Assembly (NCBI GenBank): GCA_013138675.1
Contig: WTCH01000292.1
Location: forward strand, 1 to 8,723
Length of the DNA stretch: 8,723 bases
DNA from: Woeseiaceae bacterium
GTDB lineage: Bacteria > Pseudomonadota > Gammaproteobacteria > Steroidobacterales > Woeseiaceae
Direction of reading: 5' to 3'
The notes beneath the pieces were generated by a model that saw nothing but the letters and a program-made list of their open reading frames with translations, ran no database searches and was not told the DNA's origin. Below are positions 1 through 6,290 of the stretch, in pieces. Position 1 is the stretch's first letter. Each line of letters starts with the position of its first letter. The position numbers were made by a program, and so were the translations under genes.

Positions 1-1
1 C

Positions 2-436
2 CCGCGCAATGTGCTGCCCAAGTCATATCTCGAGACCATTGGTGTCTACGTCAGCCTGCTGAATGACTGCCAATACTGTGTTGATCATCATTTCTCCGGA
101 CTGTCGCGGCTCCTGTCCGACGACGCGAGGGCCGCCGAGATTCGAAGTGCGCTCGATGACCGCAATCCTGCCGCAGCATTTTCGGGCCGGGAACTCGCCG
201 GATTGCGGTATGCCGGGCGGCTGACAACGAGCGCAGCGGAACTGTCCGCCGGGGATATCGACGACCTTCGCAGCGCAGGTTTCGATGACGGTGAGATTCT
301 GGAGCTCAATCAGGTAACGGCATATTTCGCCTACGCCAATCGCACCGTGCTCGGACTCGGTGTCAACACGGACGGCGATATCATTGGGCTGTCGCCCGGT
401 GATGCCAGCGATCCCGGGAACTGGAGCCACGAATAA
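2..436 (+). CDS. Carboxymuconolactone decarboxylase / AhpD-like peroxidase-related protein, 5'-truncated
   Basis: The reading frame is open from base 2 to the TAA at 434-436, so the window holds only the C-terminal part of the protein (about 144 codons). The GTG at base 11 is an internal codon in a conserved stretch rather than a convincing start: it has no room for a ribosome binding site, and proteins of this type usually carry some 40 more N-terminal residues. The key motif is NDCQYCVDHH (bases 62-91), the CxxC followed by histidines that forms the thiol active site in AhpD and related peroxidase-like members of the CMD family. Alanine-rich helices follow, as expected for this all-helical fold. 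By family, the likely role is a cytoplasmic thiol-dependent peroxidase or redox helper; the exact substrate cannot be read from the sequence. The gene is separated by about 300 bases from the next one and is probably a different transcription unit. Confidence 0.8.
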   Translation, partial: PRNVLPKSYLETIGVYVSLLNDCQYCVDHHFSGLSRLLSDDARAAEIRSALDDRNPAAAFSGRELAGLRYAGRLTTSAAELSAGDIDDLRSAGFDDGEILELNQVTAYFAYANRTVLGLGVNTDGDIIGLSPGDASDPGNWSHE

Positions 437-504
437 GCTGTTTTCAGACCGAAAAAATCGCCTGCTTTTGCGTTGCGTTTTTACAACAATTAGGTCGAAA
501 TTCC

Positions 505-533
505 TCAATTTTAATTTGAATCCAGCCTAAAAT
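505..533 (+). promoter_or_regulatory. Candidate sigma70 promoter for the leader/small RNA
   Basis: TAAAAT at 528-533 is a good -10 hexamer in an A+T-rich stretch within otherwise G+C-rich DNA. The best-spaced -35 (505-510, TCAATT) is poor, so the promoter would be weak or need an activator. An imperfect dyad (TCAATTT at 505-511 against AATTTGA at 513-519) covers the -35 position and could be an operator. Predicted transcription would begin near base 540. This is pattern matching only. Confidence 0.3.
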
Positions 534-539
534 ATTGAC

Positions 540-714
540 AAATGGCAGTATTTCTGCGAGTTTTTGGTTTCGAAAGCGTAGCCTTTGAGCAACAAACTGG
601 CAGCGCTTCGAGCAGTAAAACACCTTCAGGTACGGCTTGGCGGGGGACTCAGGGGGCCAGGAACCACGTGCTAACGTTGGTCGAAGAGCGGCTTCGAAAG
701 AAGCCGCTTTTTTT
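540..714 (+). ncRNA. Candidate structured leader or small RNA ahead of the symporter operon
   Basis: No credible protein lies in 437-745. If transcription starts near base 540 and ends at the terminator at 684-714, the product is about 175 nt. Several local helices can be drawn by eye: GCAG/CUGC (545-548 with 554-557), UCGAAAGCG with CGCUUCGA with one bulge (570-578 with 604-611), ACCACG with CGUUGGU with one bulge (663-668 with 675-681), and the terminator. Parts of the terminator arms recur upstream: TTCGAAAG at 569-576 and 693-700, GCTTCGA at 605-611 and 691-697, and CGGCTT at 633-638 and 689-694. Alternative pairings that compete with the terminator are therefore possible. I do not recognise a known riboswitch or sRNA family. 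It could equally be a long 3' untranslated region of the upstream gene, or non-functional spacer. Confidence 0.3.
684..714 (+). terminator. Strong intrinsic terminator or attenuator just before the symporter operon
   Basis: A perfect 9-bp stem, AGCGGCTTC (687-695) with GAAGCCGCT (700-708), closes a GAAA tetraloop (696-699). The stem can extend through A684, A685 and G686 against T709-T711. Seven consecutive T residues (708-714) follow. This is a textbook rho-independent terminator on the plus strand. It lies about 31 bases before the start codon of the symporter small subunit, and no promoter is visible between it and that start, so operon transcription probably has to pass it. Confidence 0.85.
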
Positions 715-745
715 GTGCCCGGCTATCTAGCTGGAAGGGGGCAGG

Positions 746-1003
746 ATGCATTCTGAAAATCGACTTGCGTACTGGCGAGCGAATCTGCGGCTCGTCTTCG
801 TTTGCCTCATCATCTGGTTTACCTGCTCGTACGGCTTCGGCATACTCCTTGTCGAACAGCTGAATCGCATCCGCATTGGTGGCTTCCAACTCGGTTTCTG
901 GTTCGCCCAGCAAGGCTCAATCTACATATTCGTTGCGCTGATCTTTTTCTACGCCTGGCGCATGAACCACATCGATCGCAAGTTCGATGTCCATGAAGAC
1001 TGA
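746..1003 (+). CDS. Sodium:solute symporter small subunit (DUF4212 family)
   Basis: This 85-residue inner-membrane protein has two hydrophobic segments (about residues 15-36 and 55-70). Between them is the conserved block around residues 44-57 (GGFQLGFWFAQQGS), characteristic of the DUF4212 / sodium-symporter small-subunit family. The C-terminus is short and charged, with RxNxxDRKF. The ATG at 746 follows a strong purine-rich ribosome binding site (GGAAGGGGG, about 732-741). In this family the gene is normally found directly upstream of a VC_2705-type SSS carrier, as here: the large-subunit start lies 9 bases after this stop. It is thought to be an accessory subunit for assembly or function of the carrier; its precise role is not known to me. 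The intrinsic terminator just upstream suggests that expression is gated at the level of transcription elongation. Confidence 0.92.
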   Translation: MHSENRLAYWRANLRLVFVCLIIWFTCSYGFGILLVEQLNRIRIGGFQLGFWFAQQGSIYIFVALIFFYAWRMNHIDRKFDVHED

Positions 1004-1012
1004 GCGGCAGCG

Positions 1013-2788
1013 ATGAGCCTGCAAACGCTTACCTATATTGTCGTCGGACTGAGTTTCGCGCTGTATATAGGCATTGCGATTTGGTCACGCGCCCACAATA
1101 CCGGCGATTTCTACATCGCCGGCAAAAGTGTCTCGCCTTTAGCCAACGGCATGGCAACCGCGGCCGACTGGATGAGCGCGGCGTCGTTCATCTCGATGGC
1201 GGGTCTCATTGCTTTTCTTGGCTACGACGCTTCGGTCTACCTGATGGGCTGGACAGGCGGGTATGTGCTGTTGGCGTTGCTGCTGGCGCCGTACCTGAGG
1301 AAGTTCGGCAAGTTCACGGTGCCGGAATTCATTGCAGAGCGTTACTATTCCAAGACGGCACGTATCGTAGCGGTCATTTGCCTGATCTTCATTTCATTCA
1401 CCTATGTTGCCGGGCAGATGCGTGGCGTCGGTATCGTATTTTCCCGCTTCCTCGAGGTCGAGGTGACTATCGGCCTGCTGATCGGCATGGGCGTTGTCTT
1501 CGTTTACGCCGTGCTCGGCGGTATGAAGGGCATCACCTATACGCAGGTCGCACAGTATTGCGTACTGATTTTCGCCTACACCGTGCCCGCGGTCTTTATC
1601 GCGATCCAGTTGACTGGCAACCCGATTCCGCAAGTCGCATTCGGAAGTGAGGTCGCCGGAAGCGGCACGGTTTTGCTGGACAAGCTCGACGATATCGTCA
1701 CGTCGCTGGGTTTCGACCAGTACACCTCCGGTACCAAGAGCCGTATCGATGTCTTCTGCATAACGATGGCACTCATGGTTGGTACGGCCGGGTTGCCGCA
1801 TGTCATCGTGCGTTTCTTCACCGTGCCCAGGGTTCGTGACGCCCGCATTTCTGCAGGGTACGCGCTGCTGTTCATTGCGATTCTGTACACGACGGCACCG
1901 GCCGTCGGATCCATGGCTCGCTACAACCTGCTTGAGACTATCCAGCCAGGTGAAGTCGGCGCGGTCGACGGCAACCTGGCGTATGACGAGCGGCCCGGGT
2001 GGTTCGAAACCTGGGAGCAGACAGGACTCGTCCAGTTCGATGACAAGAATGGCGATGGGCGCATTCAGTACTACAACGACGCTAATCCCGATTTCGAATC
2101 TCAGGCAGCAGACTACGGCTGGCAGGGCAATGAACTCAGTGTCGATCGCGACATCATGGTGTTGGCCAATCCCGAGATCGCTGGCCTGCCAAACTGGGTG
2201 ATCGCACTGGTCGCGGCGGGCGGCATCGCGGCGGCCCTATCAACCGCGGCCGGCCTGTTGCTCGTCATCTCGGCGGCGGTTTCGCACGATCTGATCAAGG
2301 GCATTGTGGCGCCACATATTTCCGAGAAGAACGAACTTCTGGCCGGGCGTATCGCGGCCGCATTCGCAATTCTCATTGCGGGCTACCTGGGCTTCGATCC
2401 ACCCGGCTGGGTTGCGCAGGTTGTGGCTTTTGCATTCGGGCTCGCGGCGGCGTCACTGTTCCCGGTCATCTTTCTCGGCATCTTTTTCAAGCGCGTCAAC
2501 AAGCAGGGCGCAATCGCAGGTATGCTCACCGGGCTGTTGTTTACCTATGGCTACATCGAATATTTCAAGGGTTTGTTCTTGAAATGGGCGGGCGCACCCT
2601 GGGGCGACAATGCTGCGGAGTTCTGGCTATTCGGGATTTCCCCCGAGGGCATCGGCGTTATCGGCATGTGCCTGAACTTTATCGTCGCGATCTCTGTCAG
2701 TTACATGACCGCGCCGCCTCCGGAGCGCATTCAACACATGGTCGAGCACATTCGTGTGCCGCGACATTTTGACGAGGAACATGCATGA
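1013..2788 (+). CDS. Sodium:solute symporter large subunit (SSS family, VC_2705-like)
   Basis: This 591-residue polytopic inner-membrane carrier has the SSS (SLC5-like) fold. It is expected to use the sodium gradient to import a small organic substrate, probably a monocarboxylate or similar; the substrate is not determinable here. Visible marks are the N-terminal GDFYIAGKSVSPLANGMATAADWMSAASF region (about residues 31-59), a TAGLPHVIVRFFTVP block, and AAALSTAAG with Ser410-Thr411, which matches the position of the sodium (Na2) site on core helix 8 of SSS proteins. Between helices, residues about 308-391 form a long hydrophilic loop that contains an EF-hand-like segment (residues 344-355, DKNGDGRI core). 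By LeuT-fold topology this loop is EL4, on the periplasmic side. The ATG at 1013 has only a weak upstream AGCGG and is likely coupled to the small subunit. The stop overlaps the start of the peptidase gene in an ATGA. Confidence 0.93.
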   Translation: MSLQTLTYIVVGLSFALYIGIAIWSRAHNTGDFYIAGKSVSPLANGMATAADWMSAASFISMAGLIAFLGYDASVYLMGWTGGYVLLALLLAPYLRKFGKFTVPEFIAERYYSKTARIVAVICLIFISFTYVAGQMRGVGIVFSRFLEVEVTIGLLIGMGVVFVYAVLGGMKGITYTQVAQYCVLIFAYTVPAVFIAIQLTGNPIPQVAFGSEVAGSGTVLLDKLDDIVTSLGFDQYTSGTKSRIDVFCITMALMVGTAGLPHVIVRFFTVPRVRDARISAGYALLFIAILYTTAPAVGSMARYNLLETIQPGEVGAVDGNLAYDERPGWFETWEQTGLVQFDDKNGDGRIQYYNDANPDFESQAADYGWQGNELSVDRDIMVLANPEIAGLPNWVIALVAAGGIAAALSTAAGLLLVISAAVSHDLIKGIVAPHISEKNELLAGRIAAAFAILIAGYLGFDPPGWVAQVVAFAFGLAAASLFPVIFLGIFFKRVNKQGAIAGMLTGLLFTYGYIEYFKGLFLKWAGAPWGDNAAEFWLFGISPEGIGVIGMCLNFIVAISVSYMTAPPPERIQHMVEHIRVPRHFDEEHA

Positions 2789-4101
2789 CCACCCGATCAC
2801 TCCTATCCGTGCTTGCCATGTCGTTGCTTTCTGTTGCCGGGGTTCGCGCTGCGGAGTTGACTGCCGAGGAACAGCGCATGGCTGACTGGATCGATGCTCA
2901 CGCCGAGGATGCAATCGCGTTACTTGAAGAGACGGTCAACATCAGCAGTGGCACGATGAACCATGATGGTGTCCGCGAAGTGGGTCGCGTCATGCAGCGC
3001 GAACTCGACTCGCTCGGTCTGGCGACTGAATGGATCGACATGCCTGCCGAAGTCAATCGGGCGGGGCACCTGTTCGGACGTAAAGACGGCGAGGGCAAGA
3101 GAATATTGCTGATTGGTCACCTCGACACTGTGTTCGAAGCCGATGACGCGTTCCAGGGCTTCAAACGGGATGGCGACAAGGGCAGTGGCCCGGGTGTCGA
3201 TGACATGAAATCGGGCAATATTGTTATCGTCTACGCGCTGAAGGCACTGCAGGAGATTGGTGCGCTCGAGAGCATTCCGGTTGTTGTGGCGTACACGGGT
3301 GACGAAGAGAAATCTGGTTCCCCATTGTCCATTTCGCGTAAGGACCTGATCGAGGCGGGGCAATGGGCAGATATCGCGCTTGGTTTCGAAAGCGCCATTC
3401 ACTACGACGGCCAGGACTGGGCCACGATAGCCCGGCGCAGCTCGAGCAGCTGGATACTCGAAGTTGAGGGCAAGCAAGCGCATTCGTCCGGGATTTTCGG
3501 CGAAAACGTCGGGGCCGGTGCGATCTTCGAGGCAGCACGAATTCTCGACGCGTTCTACGACGAGGTGCGCGGCGAGGAGCGTCTGACGTTTAATGCCGGG
3601 ACGATACAGGGTGGCACCGACGTCGAATACGACCCGCAACAGAACCGGGGGCGCACGTTCGGCAAGACCAACGTCGTGCCACGAAAAGTCGTCGTGCACG
3701 GCGGTATCCGGACGATTTCGATCGATCAGCTCGAACGGACGCGCGACAAGATGCGGGCAATCGTCGCCAATAGTCATCCACATACATCGGCCAGCATTAG
3801 TTTCCGCGACAGCTATCCACCCATGGCGCCCACAGAGGGCAATGCCCGTTTGCAGGTCAGCCTGTCCGAGATTAACGAGGCACTGGGTCGCGGACCCATG
3901 CCATCGCTCGATCCATCACGGCGCGGCGCGGCCGATATATCGTTCGTCGCGCCCTACACCGATGGCCTGGCCGGTCTTGGGGCCCTCGGCAGGGGCGGGC
4001 ACACGCCGAATGAGAGCATTGACCTGACATCATTGCCGCTCGCGATCAAACGCGCGGCCATATTGATGTACAGGTTGGGAGCCGAGCAGCAAGCGGAGTA
4101 A
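2785..4101 (+). CDS. Exported M20 family zinc metallopeptidase (glutamate carboxypeptidase-like)
   Basis: This 438-residue member of the ArgE/DapE/CPG2 (M20) family begins with a Sec signal peptide: basic residue at 4, hydrophobic residues 6-20, and a likely cut after VRA at residue 22. The mature enzyme should therefore act in the periplasm. The di-zinc and catalytic residues are all present: His112 and Asp114 in GHLDT, Asp140 in VDDMK (bridging), Glu174 (general base) and Glu175 in GDEE, Glu202 in GFES, and His406 in GGHTPNES. His233 in KQAHSS belongs to the dimerisation domain. The length fits CPG2-like exopeptidases, which remove C-terminal amino acids such as glutamate; the actual substrate is unknown. 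A good ribosome binding site (GAGGAA, 2774-2779) lies inside the symporter gene, and the ATG overlaps the symporter stop by 4 bases, so the two are translationally coupled. That arrangement suggests the product is cargo for the symporter. Confidence 0.92.
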   Translation: MTTRSLLSVLAMSLLSVAGVRAAELTAEEQRMADWIDAHAEDAIALLEETVNISSGTMNHDGVREVGRVMQRELDSLGLATEWIDMPAEVNRAGHLFGRKDGEGKRILLIGHLDTVFEADDAFQGFKRDGDKGSGPGVDDMKSGNIVIVYALKALQEIGALESIPVVVAYTGDEEKSGSPLSISRKDLIEAGQWADIALGFESAIHYDGQDWATIARRSSSSWILEVEGKQAHSSGIFGENVGAGAIFEAARILDAFYDEVRGEERLTFNAGTIQGGTDVEYDPQQNRGRTFGKTNVVPRKVVVHGGIRTISIDQLERTRDKMRAIVANSHPHTSASISFRDSYPPMAPTEGNARLQVSLSEINEALGRGPMPSLDPSRRGAADISFVAPYTDGLAGLGALGRGGHTPNESIDLTSLPLAIKRAAILMYRLGAEQQAE

Positions 4102-4113
4102 AGTACCCGGGCA

Positions 4114-4986
4114 ATGAGTCACGCTCACCACAACAGCAATATGCGTCGGGTAATCATCGCGCTGGTCCTAACCGGCACGTTTATGGTTGTCGAGGTCGTC
4201 GGCGGAATCCTGTCCGGTTCGCTGGCACTGCTCGCTGATGCAGGCCACATGCTTACTGACACGATGGCGCTCGCTCTTGCCGCCGTCGCGTTTCAGGTCA
4301 GTAAGCGTCCGGCTGACACAACACTCACCTATGGTTATCAGCGTTTCCAGATTCTCGCCGCGTTCGTCAACGGCTTGAGCTTGTTGTTCATCGTCGGCTG
4401 GATTCTTTACGAAGCAGTCAATCGTTTCATCGCGCCGCAGGAAGTCATGGGCGAGATGATGCTGATCGTGGCTGTAGCCGGCCTCGTTGTGAATATCATC
4501 TCGTTTACCGTGTTGCACGGCGGTGATAAGGACAATCTGAATATTCGCGGAGCGGCCCTGCATGTCGCAGGTGACCTGCTCGGCTCCGTTGCCGCGATCG
4601 TGGCGGCCGTGGTCATTATTTACACGGGCTGGATGCAAATCGACCCGATTCTGTCGATTGCTGTAGCAATACTGATCCTCAAGAGCGCCTGGGTACTCGT
4701 TAAGCGCAGCGCGCACGTACTGCTCGAGGGCGCACCTGAGTGGCTGGACATCGACACCATGCGTGAGCACCTCATCGGGAAGGTCCCGGAAGTTGCGAGT
4801 ATCCATCACGTTCATGTCTGGGGTTTGACGCCGCAGGATCTGATGCTGACGATGCACTTGTGCGTCAGCACCCAGCCGGAGAATCCGACTGACATCATTC
4901 GCAGGGTGAAAGTGCAGTTACGCGAGGAGTACGGCATCGGTCACTCGACCATCGAGATCGAGGTCGACGACTGCGCTGATCATTAA
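4114..4986 (+). CDS. Cation diffusion facilitator metal exporter (CzcD/ZitB-like)
   Basis: This 290-residue CDF protein has six predicted membrane helices and a cytoplasmic C-terminal domain. It should export Zn2+ (possibly also Co2+ or Cd2+) from the cytoplasm in exchange for protons. The transport-site residues are seen in TM2 (His45 and Asp49 in ADAGHMLTD) and TM5 (His150 and Asp154 in LHVAGD). The HxxxD pair in both helices is the pattern of zinc-type CDFs. The N-terminus has a short histidine cluster (MSHAHH), and the C-terminal domain has HHVHVWGL near residues 231-238, typical of CzcD-like proteins. The gene begins 12 bases after the peptidase stop with no promoter visible, so it is probably the last gene of the symporter-peptidase operon. 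The ribosome binding site is weak: a GGAG lies 15 bases upstream of the ATG. The link to the upstream genes may be zinc balance or simple operon carry-over. Confidence 0.93.
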   Translation: MSHAHHNSNMRRVIIALVLTGTFMVVEVVGGILSGSLALLADAGHMLTDTMALALAAVAFQVSKRPADTTLTYGYQRFQILAAFVNGLSLLFIVGWILYEAVNRFIAPQEVMGEMMLIVAVAGLVVNIISFTVLHGGDKDNLNIRGAALHVAGDLLGSVAAIVAAVVIIYTGWMQIDPILSIAVAILILKSAWVLVKRSAHVLLEGAPEWLDIDTMREHLIGKVPEVASIHHVHVWGLTPQDLMLTMHLCVSTQPENPTDIIRRVKVQLREEYGIGHSTIEIEVDDCADH

Positions 4987-4992
4987 TTGCAC

Positions 4993-5064
4993 CTGTGGGA
5001 GCGGCTTTAGCCGCGACTGTCGCGGCTCACGGTGTGGCCCCATTGGGCAAAGCCGCTCCTACAG
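4993..5064. repeat. REPIN-like palindrome between convergent genes, possible bidirectional terminator
   Basis: The outer arms are CTGTGGGAGCGGCTTT (4993-5008) and AAAGCCGCTCCTACAG (5049-5064). They are inverted copies with one difference (G4997 opposite T5060), which still forms a G-U pair in RNA. Inside are two smaller hairpins: GCCGCGA/TCGCGGC with a CTG loop (5010-5026) and GCCC/GGGC (5037-5048). The core GGAGCGGCTTTAGCCGCGA resembles the REP family that is abundant in Pseudomonas, Xanthomonas and relatives and is mobilised by RAYT (TnpA-REP) transposases. Two REPs in inverted orientation make a REPIN. The element fills most of the gap between the CDF gene and hpt, whose 3' ends face each other, so it may also act in transcription termination or mRNA 3'-end protection. 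No RAYT gene is in the window. Confidence 0.8.
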
Positions 5065-5073
5065 TTCTATGTA

Positions 5074-5604
5074 TCAATCCACAGGCTGGACGTTTCCGAT
5101 GTAAGGCAAAGTGCGGTTCTCTTCCGCGTAGTCGAGTCCGTAGCCGACCACCCACTCGTCGCCGATGTCGAAGCCCACGTAGTCAATGTCGACATCCACT
5201 TCCGCGCTCTCTGCCTTGTGCAGCAGGGTGCAGGTCTTGATCGATGCCGGGAAATGCGATTCGAGCATGCCGATGAGGTAGGTCAGCGTGTGACCGGTAT
5301 CGACGATGTCTTCGACAATCAGCACGTGACGTCCCTCGATATTGCCGCGGACATCCATGACGAGTCGTACTGCGCCGCTCGTGCTGCCGGCACCGTAACT
5401 AGAGACGGCAATGAACTCTATCGTGCGCGGAATGGTCATGTTGCGCGACAGGTCGGCAAGAAATATGAAGGAGCCTTTGAGGACGCCAATCAGCACAACT
5501 TCGCCGGCATCTGCATAGTCAGCAGAAATTTGTGCCGCGAGTTCGCTTACGCGTTTTCGGATAACCGATTCCGAGATCAACTCAGGTGGGAGGGCGTCAG
5601 TCAC
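5074..5604 (-). CDS. hpt: Hypoxanthine(-guanine) phosphoribosyltransferase
   Basis: This 176-residue cytoplasmic purine-salvage enzyme transfers ribose 5-phosphate from PRPP to hypoxanthine (and probably guanine) to give IMP or GMP. Recognisable parts, counted from the chosen start, are LKGSF at 42-46, the flexible-loop SSYGAG at 69-73, the PRPP loop VEDIVDTGHT at 97-106 with Glu98, Asp99 and the probable catalytic Asp102, LHKAES with Lys130 for the purine ring, and the C-terminal GDEWVVGYGLDYAEENRTLPYIG block, very close to E. coli Hpt. I chose the GTG at 5604. It has an AAGGA ribosome binding site about 8-10 bases upstream, and it gives the same distance to the first core strand as E. coli Hpt. 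The longer GTG start at 5643 would add 13 residues and abut the divergent gene. The gene converges on the CDF gene across the REPIN and diverges from the deoxynucleoside kinase. Confidence 0.93.
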   Translation of the reverse strand: MTDALPPELISESVIRKRVSELAAQISADYADAGEVVLIGVLKGSFIFLADLSRNMTIPRTIEFIAVSSYGAGSTSGAVRLVMDVRGNIEGRHVLIVEDIVDTGHTLTYLIGMLESHFPASIKTCTLLHKAESAEVDVDIDYVGFDIGDEWVVGYGLDYAEENRTLPYIGNVQPVD

Positions 5605-5646
5605 GCGGGATTTCCTTGGGGGCCGAATGCGGTAAGGTAGCACAAC

Positions 5647-6270
5647 ATGAAACGCTCAATCGCCATCGCCGGAAATATGGGCACGGGAAAATCGACGCTC
5701 GTCGAGTTTCTCTCCCACACCTACAACGTCACGCCGTTCTACGAGCCCAACGACGAAAATCCTTACCTCGCCGACTTTTACAAGGACATGAAAGCCTGGG
5801 CATTTCAGTCGCAACTGTACTTTCTGAGTAACAAGTTTCGTCTGCATCAGGAACTGGACCGGCAAGATGGCGTGGTTGCGCTTGATCGAACCATTTTCGA
5901 GGACGCTGAAATCTTCGCGACCGCATTGCATCAGATGCGCAAGATATCGAAACGCGACTGGGCGACCTACCAGAGTTTCTACGCTGCAATCCTGGATGCT
6001 ATCCGGCCACCCGACCTGATGATCTACCTGCGTTGTTCGATGCGGCCGCTGCGGCAGCGCATCCGGCTGCGCGGGCGCAAGATGGAGCAGGACGTGCCGC
6101 TGGCTTACCTGAAGCGCCTCGAACGCTTGTACGACAGCTGGATAGAGTCCTATGACATGAGCGATGTCCTGGTACTTGAGACAGATGATCTCGACTATAT
6201 CCACGACCTGGTGCATCGGCTGGACGTGATGAAGCGAATAGAGGCGGTGTTACCTGTGTCGCACTTTTGA
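5647..6270 (+). CDS. Deoxynucleoside kinase (deoxyguanosine/deoxyadenosine kinase family)
   Basis: This 207-residue cytoplasmic kinase of the dNK/dGK-dAK family phosphorylates deoxynucleosides to 5'-monophosphates using an NTP. It shows the P-loop GNMGTGKST (residues 9-17), the EP pair with Glu32, a catalytic base in many dNKs, WAFQSQLYFL (50-59) lining the nucleoside pocket, the DRT motif (79-81) equivalent to the ERS/DRS of the family, and an arginine-rich LID (RIRLRGRKME, 138-147). The sequence cannot decide between deoxyadenosine, deoxyguanosine or other preference. The ATG at 5647 follows TAAGGTAG (about 5631-5638), a reasonable ribosome binding site. It is divergent from hpt with only 42 bases between the two starts, so the promoters must be very compact or lie inside the opposite coding region. 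I saw no convincing hexamers there. The pairing with hpt fits purine salvage. Confidence 0.88.
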   Translation: MKRSIAIAGNMGTGKSTLVEFLSHTYNVTPFYEPNDENPYLADFYKDMKAWAFQSQLYFLSNKFRLHQELDRQDGVVALDRTIFEDAEIFATALHQMRKISKRDWATYQSFYAAILDAIRPPDLMIYLRCSMRPLRQRIRLRGRKMEQDVPLAYLKRLERLYDSWIESYDMSDVLVLETDDLDYIHDLVHRLDVMKRIEAVLPVSHF

Positions 6271-6290
6271 CCTATGCGTAGAATCCACTA

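Noticed and set aside
11..436. Complete CMD/AhpD-like gene starting at the GTG at base 11
   Set aside because: The frame stays open to the window edge, there is no space for a ribosome binding site, and the family normally has more N-terminal sequence; treated as truncated.
452..482. AAAAAATCGC...GCGTTTTT as a terminator for the CMD-like gene
   Set aside because: The stem is mostly A-T with a bulge and a 13-base loop, so it is too weak to call; left as a possible but unsupported terminator.
540..714. 6S RNA, tmRNA, or a TPP, cobalamin, glycine, fluoride or c-di-GMP riboswitch
   Set aside because: None of the consensus segments that I know for these families is visible, and the 5' and 3' ends do not pair as in 6S RNA; left as an unclassified candidate.
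542..730. Small plus-strand open frame (62 codons) between the CMD-like gene and the symporter
   Set aside because: No ribosome binding site, low-complexity serine-rich product, and it runs through the intrinsic terminator.
2920..3783. Long minus-strand open frame (287 codons) opposite the M20 peptidase gene
   Set aside because: The plus strand encodes a complete M20 enzyme with all metal ligands; the antisense product shows no recognisable domain and reflects codon bias.
4168..4857. Long minus-strand open frame opposite the CDF gene
   Set aside because: Antisense shadow of a clear CDF transporter; the product is without domain features.
5032..5640. Plus-strand open frame (202 codons) opposite hpt
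   Set aside because: hpt on the minus strand has complete phosphoribosyltransferase motifs; the plus-strand frame is its shadow and begins inside the REPIN.
5605..5643. Upstream GTG start for hpt at 5643
   Set aside because: It would add 13 residues absent from E. coli Hpt and abut the divergent kinase gene; the GTG at 5604 has a better ribosome binding site and gives the family length.
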